Shown here: piece after piece, positions 8,106 to 14,656 of the stretch
Layout of the letters: the number at the start of each line of letters is the position of its first letter
How positions within the stretch are numbered: position 1 is the first letter of the stretch
NCBI GenBank assembly: GCA_002453475.1
Contig: DKGY01000083.1
Location: 6,222-21,167, forward strand
DNA from: Clostridium sp. UBA6758
GTDB taxonomy: Bacteria; Bacillota; Clostridia; Clostridiales; Clostridiaceae
DNA: 14,946 nucleotides
Direction of reading: 5' to 3'
Notes under the pieces: model-generated
The model's input: only the letters and a program-made list of their open reading frames with translations
Told to the model about the DNA's origin: nothing
Databases searched by the model: none
Program-made: the position numbers and the translations under genes

Positions 8106-9443
8106 CTAGTCACTTAAATGTCTGCTAATTTCCTTAAGCATTTTTTCTTTATCTATTTTACAAATCTCAAGATATTTCTTAATTTTATCTTTTACAACTG
8201 ATTCATTTACAACTAAGTTATCAAATTTATCAAGTACATTTTCTGCATCAATATTTGCAATATCAACAGTGTATTCACTAAATCCCATATCAGACATAAT
8301 TCCTGATGTTTTATGACCAGAATATGAAATAGCAATTGCAGGCACTAATGATGTCATCGCAAAAATAACAGAATGAAATCTAGTACCTATTATATAATCC
8401 ATCTCTGAATAGAATTTTGTTATGTCAAAGCAATTCATTTCAACCTCATTTACATAAGAATAACTCTCTTTTGATACTCTTTTGTTTTTTAGTTGTTTTA
8501 TTACATCTTCAATGGCAATTCTATCATCTTCGTGAGTACTTGGCCCTAATGTATGTGCAACAAAGATTGGATGATATCCTTTATTAATTAAACCTTCTGT
8601 AACTTTGCACATTTCTTCTATATATGACTTATATTTTACTTCTACATTATTACTCTCTGGAAATCTATAAGGTCTCATTGTTATGGCTACTTTTTTCACT
8701 GAACTGTACGTACTTATAAAATTTCTCATCTCATACTTTTTATAATTTTGTATATAAAAACCTAAATCAGTTGATAAAATAACTTTATTTTCTACAATGC
8801 CTGACAAATATTTTCTAGATATTGACTCTCTAGCATAAATTAAGTCACACTTTTTAAGCACTTTTTTTATAATACTTTTTTCAACTCTTCCCATAAAAGG
8901 TCCAAAGGAGTTTGGCATAATGATTATTTTCTTTCCAAGTTGTTTTGCAAGCAATATATTATAAAGACTGTAGTATAAGTAATATAAATCCGATATTCTC
9001 TTATATGTATGTAAAAATCCTCCACCTTTTACAATCATTAAGTCCATTGTTTTAAAATCTTCATATGTTTTTTTTTGTTCTGTATCCAATAAACTTATTC
9101 CAATTCTTTTTAGAAAAGATACTTTAGATATTAATAAAGCGCTTTTAAACATATCTGTTAATGCAGTGGTACCCCAAGATAATTTCGTGAATACTGTATA
9201 ACCAATGTTTTTCTTTTCTTTCCCCCTTGCAGGGTGTAAAAGAATTGGTTTTATAACATCAAACCCCATTTGTCTACTTTGCCTAGATTGGTTATATATA
9301 TCCTTGCCATTATTACCACATTGCAATAATTTATATTCAGCTTCTACTCCAACCTCTTTAACCATATCTCTTATCAGCCATATTAATGCTTGATCTCCAC
9401 GATTTAGATCTGTAATACCAGGAGTAATCAAAATTTTTTTCAT
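8106..9443 (-). CDS. Polysaccharide pyruvyl transferase family protein
   Basis: A 445-residue protein of the polysaccharide pyruvyl transferase family (CsaB/PssM type), which uses phosphoenolpyruvate to add pyruvate ketals to sugars. Visible signatures are the N-terminal GITDLNRGDQAL (residues 9-20), the IVKGGGFLH strand-loop (137-145), and the conserved block IIGTRFHSVIFAM...PAIAISYSGHKTSGIM (351-383). It would put a negative charge on the repeat unit. The start is the ATG at 9443, which overlaps the upstream stop as ATGA and has AGGAAGG just before it; a TTG at 9467 is upstream of that site. The stop is followed by 112 nt of AT-rich non-coding sequence. Some members of the family are not pyruvyl transferases, so the exact reaction is likely but not certain. 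Confidence 0.87.
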   Translation of the reverse strand: MKKILITPGITDLNRGDQALIWLIRDMVKEVGVEAEYKLLQCGNNGKDIYNQSRQSRQMGFDVIKPILLHPARGKEKKNIGYTVFTKLSWGTTALTDMFKSALLISKVSFLKRIGISLLDTEQKKTYEDFKTMDLMIVKGGGFLHTYKRISDLYYLYYSLYNILLAKQLGKKIIIMPNSFGPFMGRVEKSIIKKVLKKCDLIYARESISRKYLSGIVENKVILSTDLGFYIQNYKKYEMRNFISTYSSVKKVAITMRPYRFPESNNVEVKYKSYIEEMCKVTEGLINKGYHPIFVAHTLGPSTHEDDRIAIEDVIKQLKNKRVSKESYSYVNEVEMNCFDITKFYSEMDYIIGTRFHSVIFAMTSLVPAIAISYSGHKTSGIMSDMGFSEYTVDIANIDAENVLDKFDNLVVNESVVKDKIKKYLEICKIDKEKMLKEISRHLSD

Positions 9444-10573
9444 AAGATCTTCCTTCCTATTGCACAATCTTTGTATATAATTTGCATCTTTTCTTCAACT
9501 GAATTTTTATCATATTTTTTAACCGCTTTAATATTAAAGTTGCTCATTTCCTTGCGAACTTTAGTATTGCTAATTAATTTCTGAATATTCTTGTTAAATC
9601 CCTCAACATCATCAGTCCTAACCAAATATCCACCCTTACCATCCTCAATCAAATCTGTATTTCCTCTTATTTTAGAGCAAACAGCAGGTAATCCAGCAGC
9701 CATAGCTTCCATCAAAGCTACTGGTAAACCTTCTTGCAAAGAAGGAAAAACAAACACATCAACAGCCATAGATATTTCTGAAATATCTTTTCTAAACCCT
9801 AAAAATTTAACATTAATATTAAGTTCTTTAGCTTTATTTTTTAAATATTTATCTAAATCACCCTGTCCACAAATAATATAAATAATATTAGGGTTATTTA
9901 TTTTAGCCAAAGCCTTAATAACAACTTCATGATTTTTTCTTTTACTTAACTCTCCAACAGATAGTAAAGCAATTTGATTTTCAAGTATGCCTAACTCTTT
10001 TCGCTTTTTACTTTTATCCACGATCAATCCACAAAACTTTTTAGTGTCTACTCCAACACCTGGAACATAAACTACCTTATTTGCTTTAAACTTTTGTGCT
10101 ATACCATAATCTTCTTTATTTATAGTTATAAGCGTGTCAGTATACCTAGCACAATATTTTTCAATTGGATAGAATAACATCCAATTTTTAATAGGCGCTC
10201 CCTTAAAAAAATGAAAACCGTGAGCAGTATATATAACCTTTGTACCTTTTTTACGTGTATCCTTAGCTGCCAATCTAGTTAATACTCCACCCACAGGTGT
10301 ATGACAATGAATAATATCATATTCATTAGAATCTATAATTTTCTTTAATTGTTTATACGCAGTTATATTATTTGAATTAAAAGGTGAACGTTCGAACGGT
10401 AAATTATAATACTTATCACAATATGGTATAATACAATCCTCTTTATTTTCATAGTCATTTTTTGCACAAACATGTGTTTCATATCCATTCTCTTTAAACC
10501 ACTTTATATATGGAATATGAAATGACATGAAATGATGTTTTACTACATGAGCTACAAACAATACTTTTTTCAT
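9440..10573 (-). CDS. GT4 family glycosyltransferase (EpsD/CapM-like)
   Basis: A 377-residue GT-B enzyme with both domains intact. N-terminal features are KVLFVAHVVKHH (residues 3-14) and IIHCHTPVGGVLTRLA (87-102), with TAHGFHFFKG (116-125) typical of the EpsD/CapM branch. The donor domain begins near 202 (LLSVGELSKRKNH) and has the EX7E motif as E281...E289 (EGLPVALME). Enzymes of this branch often act early, adding the second sugar after the initiating transferase; here the gene is close to that transferase, which supports but does not prove it. The ATG at 10573 is taken as start since GGAG lies 8 nt upstream; the GTG at 10579 is only 2 nt from it. The gene begins 2 nt after the SDR stop and overlaps the next gene by ATGA. 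Confidence 0.9.
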   Translation of the reverse strand: MKKVLFVAHVVKHHFMSFHIPYIKWFKENGYETHVCAKNDYENKEDCIIPYCDKYYNLPFERSPFNSNNITAYKQLKKIIDSNEYDIIHCHTPVGGVLTRLAAKDTRKKGTKVIYTAHGFHFFKGAPIKNWMLFYPIEKYCARYTDTLITINKEDYGIAQKFKANKVVYVPGVGVDTKKFCGLIVDKSKKRKELGILENQIALLSVGELSKRKNHEVVIKALAKINNPNIIYIICGQGDLDKYLKNKAKELNINVKFLGFRKDISEISMAVDVFVFPSLQEGLPVALMEAMAAGLPAVCSKIRGNTDLIEDGKGGYLVRTDDVEGFNKNIQKLISNTKVRKEMSNFNIKAVKKYDKNSVEEKMQIIYKDCAIGRKIL

Positions 10574-10575
10574 AA

Positions 10576-11418
10576 TCACTTCTCCGTTAATCTAATAGTT
10601 TTCTTTAAATCATAAATACAATACTTATTTTTGTATCCCGACACATTTTTCTCATAAATTAAGTCCCCAAACACCTTATTAACTGTACTAAACTTTAGTA
10701 ACCTTAATAAAGGATTAAACAGCCTAGTCATATATATTTTCTTTCCGTGCACTTCAGCAATAGTTTTAACCATTTCTGAAGTACAAACATATTCTTCATT
10801 TTGTGGGAAAAATAGTCCTGTACTTTCTTCATCAATAATAAATTTAACAAATTCACATAAATTATCTATATAAATCATACTTCTCCTATTTTCCATATCA
10901 GGAAAAATAGGTGATTTCAATGCGAACTTCTCTAACCTAGTATAATTACCTTTACACCCTTTACCGTATATCATAGGTGGACGAAGAACTGATATTTTAA
11001 AGTTAGGTTCTTCCAAAGTAGTTATTAATTCTTCACCTTGAAGTTTAGACTTTCCATAATTACTTTTTGGTAAAGGAACAGTATTCTTACTTATAACACC
11101 TTTTTCCATCCCATAAACACTCATAGAACTTAAGAGTATAAAATGCTTAATCCCATCACTCTTTGCTTTCTCAGCAACTTCATATGCTAAATCACGATTT
11201 ACTTTATAATAAAGCTCTGTATTTTCCTTTGTTTCTTTTATATGTGCAATCCCTGCCACATGAAACACTACATCATACCCTGAAAAGCTTTTTTCTTTCC
11301 AAGTACCATCTATCATATCAACACTATCAACTAAATAATCTTCCTGCCACTTCTTTAGCCATTTTTCAAAACTAGTACCTATGTAACTATTAGCACCTGT
11401 TATAAGTATTTTCTTCAT
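10576..11418 (-). CDS. NAD(P)-dependent sugar-nucleotide epimerase/dehydratase or 4-ketoreductase (extended SDR)
   Basis: A 280-residue extended SDR. The dinucleotide loop is TGANSYIG (residues 7-14), the NVAG-equivalent is HVAGIAH (53-59), the catalytic region is LLSSMSVYG (95-103), and the YxxxK pair is Tyr121/Lys125 (YGKSK). It is shorter than GalE (about 330 residues) and has a diverged substrate-binding C-terminus, so it is not assigned as GalE. SDRs of this size next to an initiating phosphoglycosyl transferase are often UDP-4-keto-6-deoxy-HexNAc reductases or epimerases that make its donor, which is the inference here. The ATG at 11418 is chosen because AGAAGG lies about 9-11 nt upstream; a GTG at 11430 overlaps that site. 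It ends 2 nt before the next gene. Confidence 0.85.
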   Translation of the reverse strand: MKKILITGANSYIGTSFEKWLKKWQEDYLVDSVDMIDGTWKEKSFSGYDVVFHVAGIAHIKETKENTELYYKVNRDLAYEVAEKAKSDGIKHFILLSSMSVYGMEKGVISKNTVPLPKSNYGKSKLQGEELITTLEEPNFKISVLRPPMIYGKGCKGNYTRLEKFALKSPIFPDMENRRSMIYIDNLCEFVKFIIDEESTGLFFPQNEEYVCTSEMVKTIAEVHGKKIYMTRLFNPLLRLLKFSTVNKVFGDLIYEKNVSGYKNKYCIYDLKKTIRLTEK

Positions 11419-11465
11419 CCAGCTAATCACCTTCTTCTATTCACTCCAACAATACTTTCAACCAA

Positions 11466-12104
11466 TCAAACCGACACCGAATCTCTCTCCACTTCTACTT
11501 CTTTCTCCTTCACTACTTCCTTAACTCCACCTTCTAAGACCCCATCTCTCTTTAGTACAGAAACAACAGTTCCAAAGAAACATTTAGCATCCATCTTTAC
11601 TCCCAAATTTTCAACATAATCTCCATCATATCTTGCCTTGTCTTCAATGGCTACTGTATCTCTTCCATTAATTTGTGCCCATCCAGTGAGACCAGGTCGT
11701 ATATCATTAGCTCCATACTTGTCCCTTTCTGCTATTAAATCATATTGATTCCATAGAGCAGGTCTTGGTCCAACTATTGCCATGGAGCCAGCTATTATAT
11801 TCAAAATTTGTGGCAATTCATCTAAACTAGTCTTTCTTAAGAATTTACCAACTTTAGTTATATACTGCTGTGGATTTTTAAGGAGATGAGTTGGCATGTC
11901 CTTAGGTGTATCTATTCTCATAGTACGAAACTTCAATATATTAAAATGTGTTTTATTAATTCCAACTCTTCTTTGTTTAAAGAAAACCGGGCCTTTAGAG
12001 TTAAGTTTTATAGCTATAATAATTATCAAAAATAATGGCGATAGTAAAATTAATCCTATAAGTGCAAGTATAAAGTCAAATAATCTTTTTACTTTTAAAT
12101 ACAT
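11466..12104 (-). CDS. Initiating phosphoglycosyl transferase (PglC/EpsL-type sugar transferase)
   Basis: A 212-residue monotopic phosphoglycosyl transferase that transfers a sugar phosphate from a UDP-sugar to undecaprenyl phosphate, starting the repeat unit. It has one re-entrant hydrophobic segment (residues ~8-33, with the SPLF turn), then KGPVFFKQRRVG (37-48), LKFRTM (57-62), the catalytic Asp-Glu pair D95/E96 in SLDELPQ, and VGPRPAL with RPGLTGWAQINGRD (136-149). It lacks the long N-terminal membrane domain of WcaJ, so it is the short PglC-like form. After about residue 192 the tail becomes a low-complexity Val/Glu/Lys stretch not seen in the core family. GGGGGAG lies about 5 nt before the ATG. 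Bacillosamine, QuiNAc, Gal or GalNAc phosphate are all possible donors. Confidence 0.93.
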   Translation of the reverse strand: MYLKVKRLFDFILALIGLILLSPLFLIIIIAIKLNSKGPVFFKQRRVGINKTHFNILKFRTMRIDTPKDMPTHLLKNPQQYITKVGKFLRKTSLDELPQILNIIAGSMAIVGPRPALWNQYDLIAERDKYGANDIRPGLTGWAQINGRDTVAIEDKARYDGDYVENLGVKMDAKCFFGTVVSVLKRDGVLEGGVKEVVKEKEVEVERDSVSV

Positions 12105-12149
12105 ATCAATCTCCCCCTTAAATTAAAGTAATATTATGAACCTATTACT

Positions 12150-12677
12150 TCATCCCTTTAAGCTATTATATTCTATAACCTGACCACTATTAATCTTTAA
12201 TAAAGGAGCAATACTGCAATAAGATTTAATCACTGCTCCACAGTCCACATGGCATCCATAACCAATGATAGCATCATGGTCAATAATGGTTCCGATGCTT
12301 ATAATACAGCCCTTTCCAATCTTTGTGTTTGTATTTACAACTGCTTTAGCTTCTATTACTGAACTTGAATAAACTATAGCTGATGGACTAATATATGCTG
12401 TGGGATGAATTAAAGTTGGAATTTGAAATTTATTCTTCTCAAGTTTTTCAATCCACTCCATACGAAGTTTGTTATTCCCAAAGGCTGATATTGCATAGGT
12501 GTATTTTTCTATAAATTTTTCATTATCTGAACACTTTCCTATAGCTTCATTAGAATTATCATCTAAAAAGTCTATTTTATGAAATATCCCCATAGCTTCT
12601 GCAACTTCCTTAACTACATGACCATGGCCGCCAGCTCCTAGAATTATTAGATTTTTATTTGAGTTATGATTTGCCAT
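12150..12677 (-). CDS. NeuD/PglD-like sugar O- or N-acyltransferase
   Basis: A 175-residue acyltransferase with an N-terminal Rossmann-like domain (LIILGAGGHGHVVKEVA, residues 10-26) that binds the UDP-sugar, and a C-terminal left-handed beta-helix (IGKGCIISIGTIIDHDAIIGYGCHV, within residues 120-144). His134 in IIDHDA is at the catalytic position of PglD/NeuD enzymes. It is shorter than PglD (about 200 residues): the helix ends early with LLKINSGQVIEY, as in some Firmicute members, so a full C-terminal cap may be missing. It is the first gene after the riboswitch leader. AGGGGG lies 7 nt before the ATG. Together with the SDR and phosphoglycosyl transferase it could make and load an acylated amino sugar; that link is inference. 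Confidence 0.87.
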   Translation of the reverse strand: MANHNSNKNLIILGAGGHGHVVKEVAEAMGIFHKIDFLDDNSNEAIGKCSDNEKFIEKYTYAISAFGNNKLRMEWIEKLEKNKFQIPTLIHPTAYISPSAIVYSSSVIEAKAVVNTNTKIGKGCIISIGTIIDHDAIIGYGCHVDCGAVIKSYCSIAPLLKINSGQVIEYNSLKG

Positions 12678-12844
12678 ATAATAACCCCCTAATACTTTAT
12701 CCTTTATATTTCCCTCTTAATTAAGACTGCCCACCGATTCTTAATTTTTATAAAACCAGATAAAAATAACCCACCACTATCTTTTACATAACTCACTTAC
12801 CACAAATTTCCCCTTCAAATTTATAGTTACCCCGAATTAATAAG
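12678..12844 (-). promoter_or_regulatory. Riboswitch-to-gene leader, candidate expression platform
   Basis: Between the riboswitch and the acyltransferase start lie 167 non-coding nt. A hairpin pairs 12719-12726 with 12739-12746 (AATTAAGA/TCTTAATT, 12-nt loop), but no T-run follows it, so it is not a standard terminator. On the transcript, ATAAAGG (12707-12701) repeats exactly the 5' strand of riboswitch helix P1, and the overlapping GATAAAG (12701-12695) also matches the P1 3' strand. Both could compete for that strand just upstream of the AGGGGG site at 12690-12685. The repeats are seen; a switching role is inference. Confidence 0.4.
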
Positions 12845-12920
12845 ATAAAGGTGGGTTGCGCTACTAACTCCATGTAGTCCAAGCGCCCAAGTACAGACTA
12901 CATTTCATAATTCCCTTTAT
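12845..12920 (-). ncRNA. Cyclic-di-GMP-II riboswitch
   Basis: The transcript carries the class II core GAGTTAGTAGCGCAACC (12870-12854) preceded by TTGGGCGCTTG, closely matching the clostridial consensus as I remember it. The secondary structure fits: P1 ATAAAGG/CCTTTAT (12914-12920 with 12845-12851, 7 bp); a helix ATGTAGTC/GACTACAT (12896-12903 with 12872-12879, 8 bp) where the known C. difficile example has different bases but the same pairing; and GGGCGC pairing with GCGC-AA-CCC (12883-12888 with 12853-12861), keeping the two unpaired adenines that contact the ligand in solved structures. It binds the bacterial second messenger c-di-GMP. A TATAAA 22 nt upstream (12948-12943) could be a -10 box, but no good -35 is seen, so it may instead be read through from upstream. 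Confidence 0.9.
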
Positions 12921-12955
12921 AATTAAGTTATTTATGTCGAATTTTATATTACCCC

Positions 12956-13114
12956 TATCGGCTATAAACAGATTTCTTAGCTTCTTTGAAGCTTAGAAAT
13001 CGTTATCCAGAGACGTAGCAGCTCTTTACTCCCACTTCGAAGAAGAAGGGAGTTTAGAGCTGGTAGTCATCGGATTAAAAGTACCCCCAATTCCCAACTT
13101 TTACATAACCGATA
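12956..13114 (-). ncRNA. Large structured element of unknown class upstream of the riboswitch
   Basis: A 159-nt region closed by TATCGG/CCGATA (13114-13109 with 12961-12956). Inside are two arms. Arm A pairs ATCC/GGAT (13072-13075 with 13005-13008), GAC/GTC (13066-13068 with 13012-13014), AGCTCT/AGAGCT and ACTCCC/GGGAGT (13048-13061 with 13020-13033), separated by small symmetric internal loops such as AA/AA. Arm B is a 14-bp stem with one mismatch at 12971-13001. Regular helices with symmetric internal loops suggest a conserved RNA, or a palindromic MITE-like repeat. I cannot name a class. Confidence 0.5.
12971..13001 (-). terminator. Long hairpin, possible terminator of the regulatory module
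   Basis: Two 14-nt arms (12971-12984 and 12988-13001) pair with one mismatch around a 3-nt loop. On the transcript the stem is followed by TGTTTAT, a weak U-rich tail. It lies 145 nt after the phosphatase stop. It could end part of the transcript, or simply be one arm of the larger element. Confidence 0.3.
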
Positions 13115-13145
13115 CACCCAGTTTAAATTTTTTTATACTTTAAAT

Positions 13146-13916
13146 TTATCTTTTAAATAAGCTCATAATTCCATGTTGTTTTTTAATTTTCTCACCTTGA
13201 TAGTTCACCCTATTATTCTTTAAAATTTCCTGAGAAATGTTGTCCATTTCCCTTTCATATCCAGGTTTTATTTTCTCTATAGCTCTTATTCCTAAGGTCA
13301 TATCTGTAGTTCTAACATCTGCTCTATGAGCATCGGAACCTATAACACTATATATTTTATGCTTTACAAATAACTCTGCAGTTTTTTTAACACTTCTTCC
13401 AAAGTCTCCTGCTATGCTACCTGTATTAAGTTGAAATAAAAACCCCTCTTCAATAAACTTATTTATTAATTCCGGGGCTTCTATAAAAGTTTTATATCGC
13501 TCTGGATGAGCAATGATAGGTACAATCCCCTTTAGTTGAAGTTCATAGACATCATTTATTACTTCATCCACAGAAAATCCCCTTAAAGGAAATTCTATTA
13601 ACATATATCTACTGTTTTCAATGGTAGATATATCACCACTTTGAAAACTTTCTAGAATTCTATTAGTATAGTAAACCTCTTGACCACAATAAATTTCTAT
13701 ATTTATACCATTTTTTTTAGCTAAGTTTTTTAATTTTGTTACTTCCTTTTGTATTTCCTCATAAGGTATTTGAAACCTACCCCTGAAAAAATGTGGAGTG
13801 GCAACAATTCCTCTTGTTCCTGAACTCTCAGCTAATTTAAGCATGTCTACAGTCATATCTTCATCTTTAGATCCATCATCCACTCCATGAAGTATATGGC
13901 TATGAAAATCTATCAT
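13146..13916 (-). CDS. PHP-family protein-tyrosine phosphatase (CpsB/YwqE-type)
   Basis: A 256-residue metal-dependent phosphatase of the PHP superfamily that dephosphorylates the partner tyrosine kinase. The metal-binding motifs are all visible: FHSH (His5, His7) followed by HGVDDGS, TPHFF (His42), the GQEVYY strand (Glu80), IIAHPERY (His137) and GSDAHR (Asp195, His197). Length and order match CpsB/YwqE. It lies 36 nt after the kinase gene, the usual arrangement. The ATG at 13916 is preferred: GGAGG is 7 nt upstream, whereas the GTG at 13922 falls directly against that site. It is the last gene before the 468-nt non-coding leader. Confidence 0.93.
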   Translation of the reverse strand: MIDFHSHILHGVDDGSKDEDMTVDMLKLAESSGTRGIVATPHFFRGRFQIPYEEIQKEVTKLKNLAKKNGINIEIYCGQEVYYTNRILESFQSGDISTIENSRYMLIEFPLRGFSVDEVINDVYELQLKGIVPIIAHPERYKTFIEAPELINKFIEEGFLFQLNTGSIAGDFGRSVKKTAELFVKHKIYSVIGSDAHRADVRTTDMTLGIRAIEKIKPGYEREMDNISQEILKNNRVNYQGEKIKKQHGIMSLFKR

Positions 13917-13952
13917 AAGCACTCCTCCAACCTTTAAGTGAAATTTTATATA

Positions 13953-14606
13953 TTATTTATCACCATAATAGTAATAATAGCTATTTCTTTTAGTGTCTAC
14001 TCCATTTAATATGGTACCAATGATATTTGCATTAACCTTTTTCAAAAGATTTACAGAGTTTACAACAGAATCTTTTTTTGTTTTCTCAGCTCTTATCACA
14101 AGTAATGTTCCATCTGCTCTAGTGGAAAGGATTTGTGCATCAGTAACGGCTTGTACTGGTGGAGTATCTAATATTACATAGTCAAAAACCTTTTTTAAAG
14201 CATCAATTAGAGCCTTCATAGACTTTGAACCTAGCATCTCTGATGGGTTAGGTGGAATCTTTCCTGATGTTAATATAGTAAGATTATTATTATATCTATG
14301 TCCTACTACAGAAATGCTTTCTTTTCCAACTATTACATCAGAAAGTCCTGCAGTATTAGATATTTCAAATTTTTTATGTAATGATGGCTTTCTTAAGTCA
14401 CAATCAATGAGTACCACCTTTTTATCGCTTTGAGCTATAGATAGAGCTAAGTTTCCTGCTGTAGTACTTTTCCCTTCTCCCGGCTCTGCACTAGTTACTA
14501 CTATTACTTTATATTCCTCATCAAAGGATGAATATTGTAAATTTGTCCTTAGAGTTCTATAACTTTCTGCAGCTATAGACTTAGGGTCTTTTTCTACTAT
14601 AAACAT
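13953..14606 (-). CDS. BY-type tyrosine-protein kinase (CapB/YwqD-type)
   Basis: A 217-residue cytoplasmic bacterial tyrosine kinase. Walker A is AEPGEGKST (residues 40-48, Lys46), Walker A' is VVLIDCDLRKP (64-74), and Walker B is VILDTPP (144-150). The N-terminal ESYRTLRTNL (14-23) is the oligomerisation motif of the family. The C-terminus has a five-tyrosine autophosphorylation cluster (Tyr210-Tyr214). It needs the C-terminal cytoplasmic part of the adjacent CapA/Wzz-like membrane protein for activity, and is switched off by the PHP phosphatase encoded next. AAGGAGAG lies about 5-7 nt before the ATG. The kinase and membrane domain are on separate genes, as is usual in Firmicutes. Confidence 0.95.
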   Translation of the reverse strand: MFIVEKDPKSIAAESYRTLRTNLQYSSFDEEYKVIVVTSAEPGEGKSTTAGNLALSIAQSDKKVVLIDCDLRKPSLHKKFEISNTAGLSDVIVGKESISVVGHRYNNNLTILTSGKIPPNPSEMLGSKSMKALIDALKKVFDYVILDTPPVQAVTDAQILSTRADGTLLVIRAEKTKKDSVVNSVNLLKKVNANIIGTILNGVDTKRNSYYYYYGDK

Positions 14607-14656
14607 TAATTTCTCTCCTTAAGTAAAAATCTAATAATTTTATCTGTTGTAATCTT

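Larger units (their letters stand above)
12781..13109. repeat. 12-nt direct repeats flanking riboswitch and structured element
   Basis: CTTTTACATAAC occurs at 12781-12792 and again at 13098-13109. A second, imperfect pair is AAATTTATAGTTACCCC (12817-12833) and AATTTTATATTACCCC (12940-12955). The copies bracket the riboswitch, suggesting local duplication or insertion. Confidence 0.6.

Noticed and set aside
9591..9881. 96-codon plus-strand ORF within the GT4 gene
   Set aside because: The opposite strand encodes a complete GT4 enzyme with the EX7E motif here; the plus ORF is an antisense shadow.
10571..10579. GTG start 6 nt upstream of the GT4 ATG
   Set aside because: The GGAG site would be only 2 nt from the GTG, against 8 nt from the ATG. 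The same logic rejected longer starts at 1080, 4285, 6560, 8008, 9467, 11430 and 13922.
12678..13145. Group I intron or allosteric ribozyme next to the c-di-GMP aptamer, as known in C. difficile
   Set aside because: The leader is too short and I see no intron core motifs or splice-site arrangement.
12678..13145. EAR (eps-associated RNA) of Bacillales
   Set aside because: Position is similar, but the sequence matches the c-di-GMP-II aptamer and I do not recognise EAR motifs; EAR is known from Bacillales.
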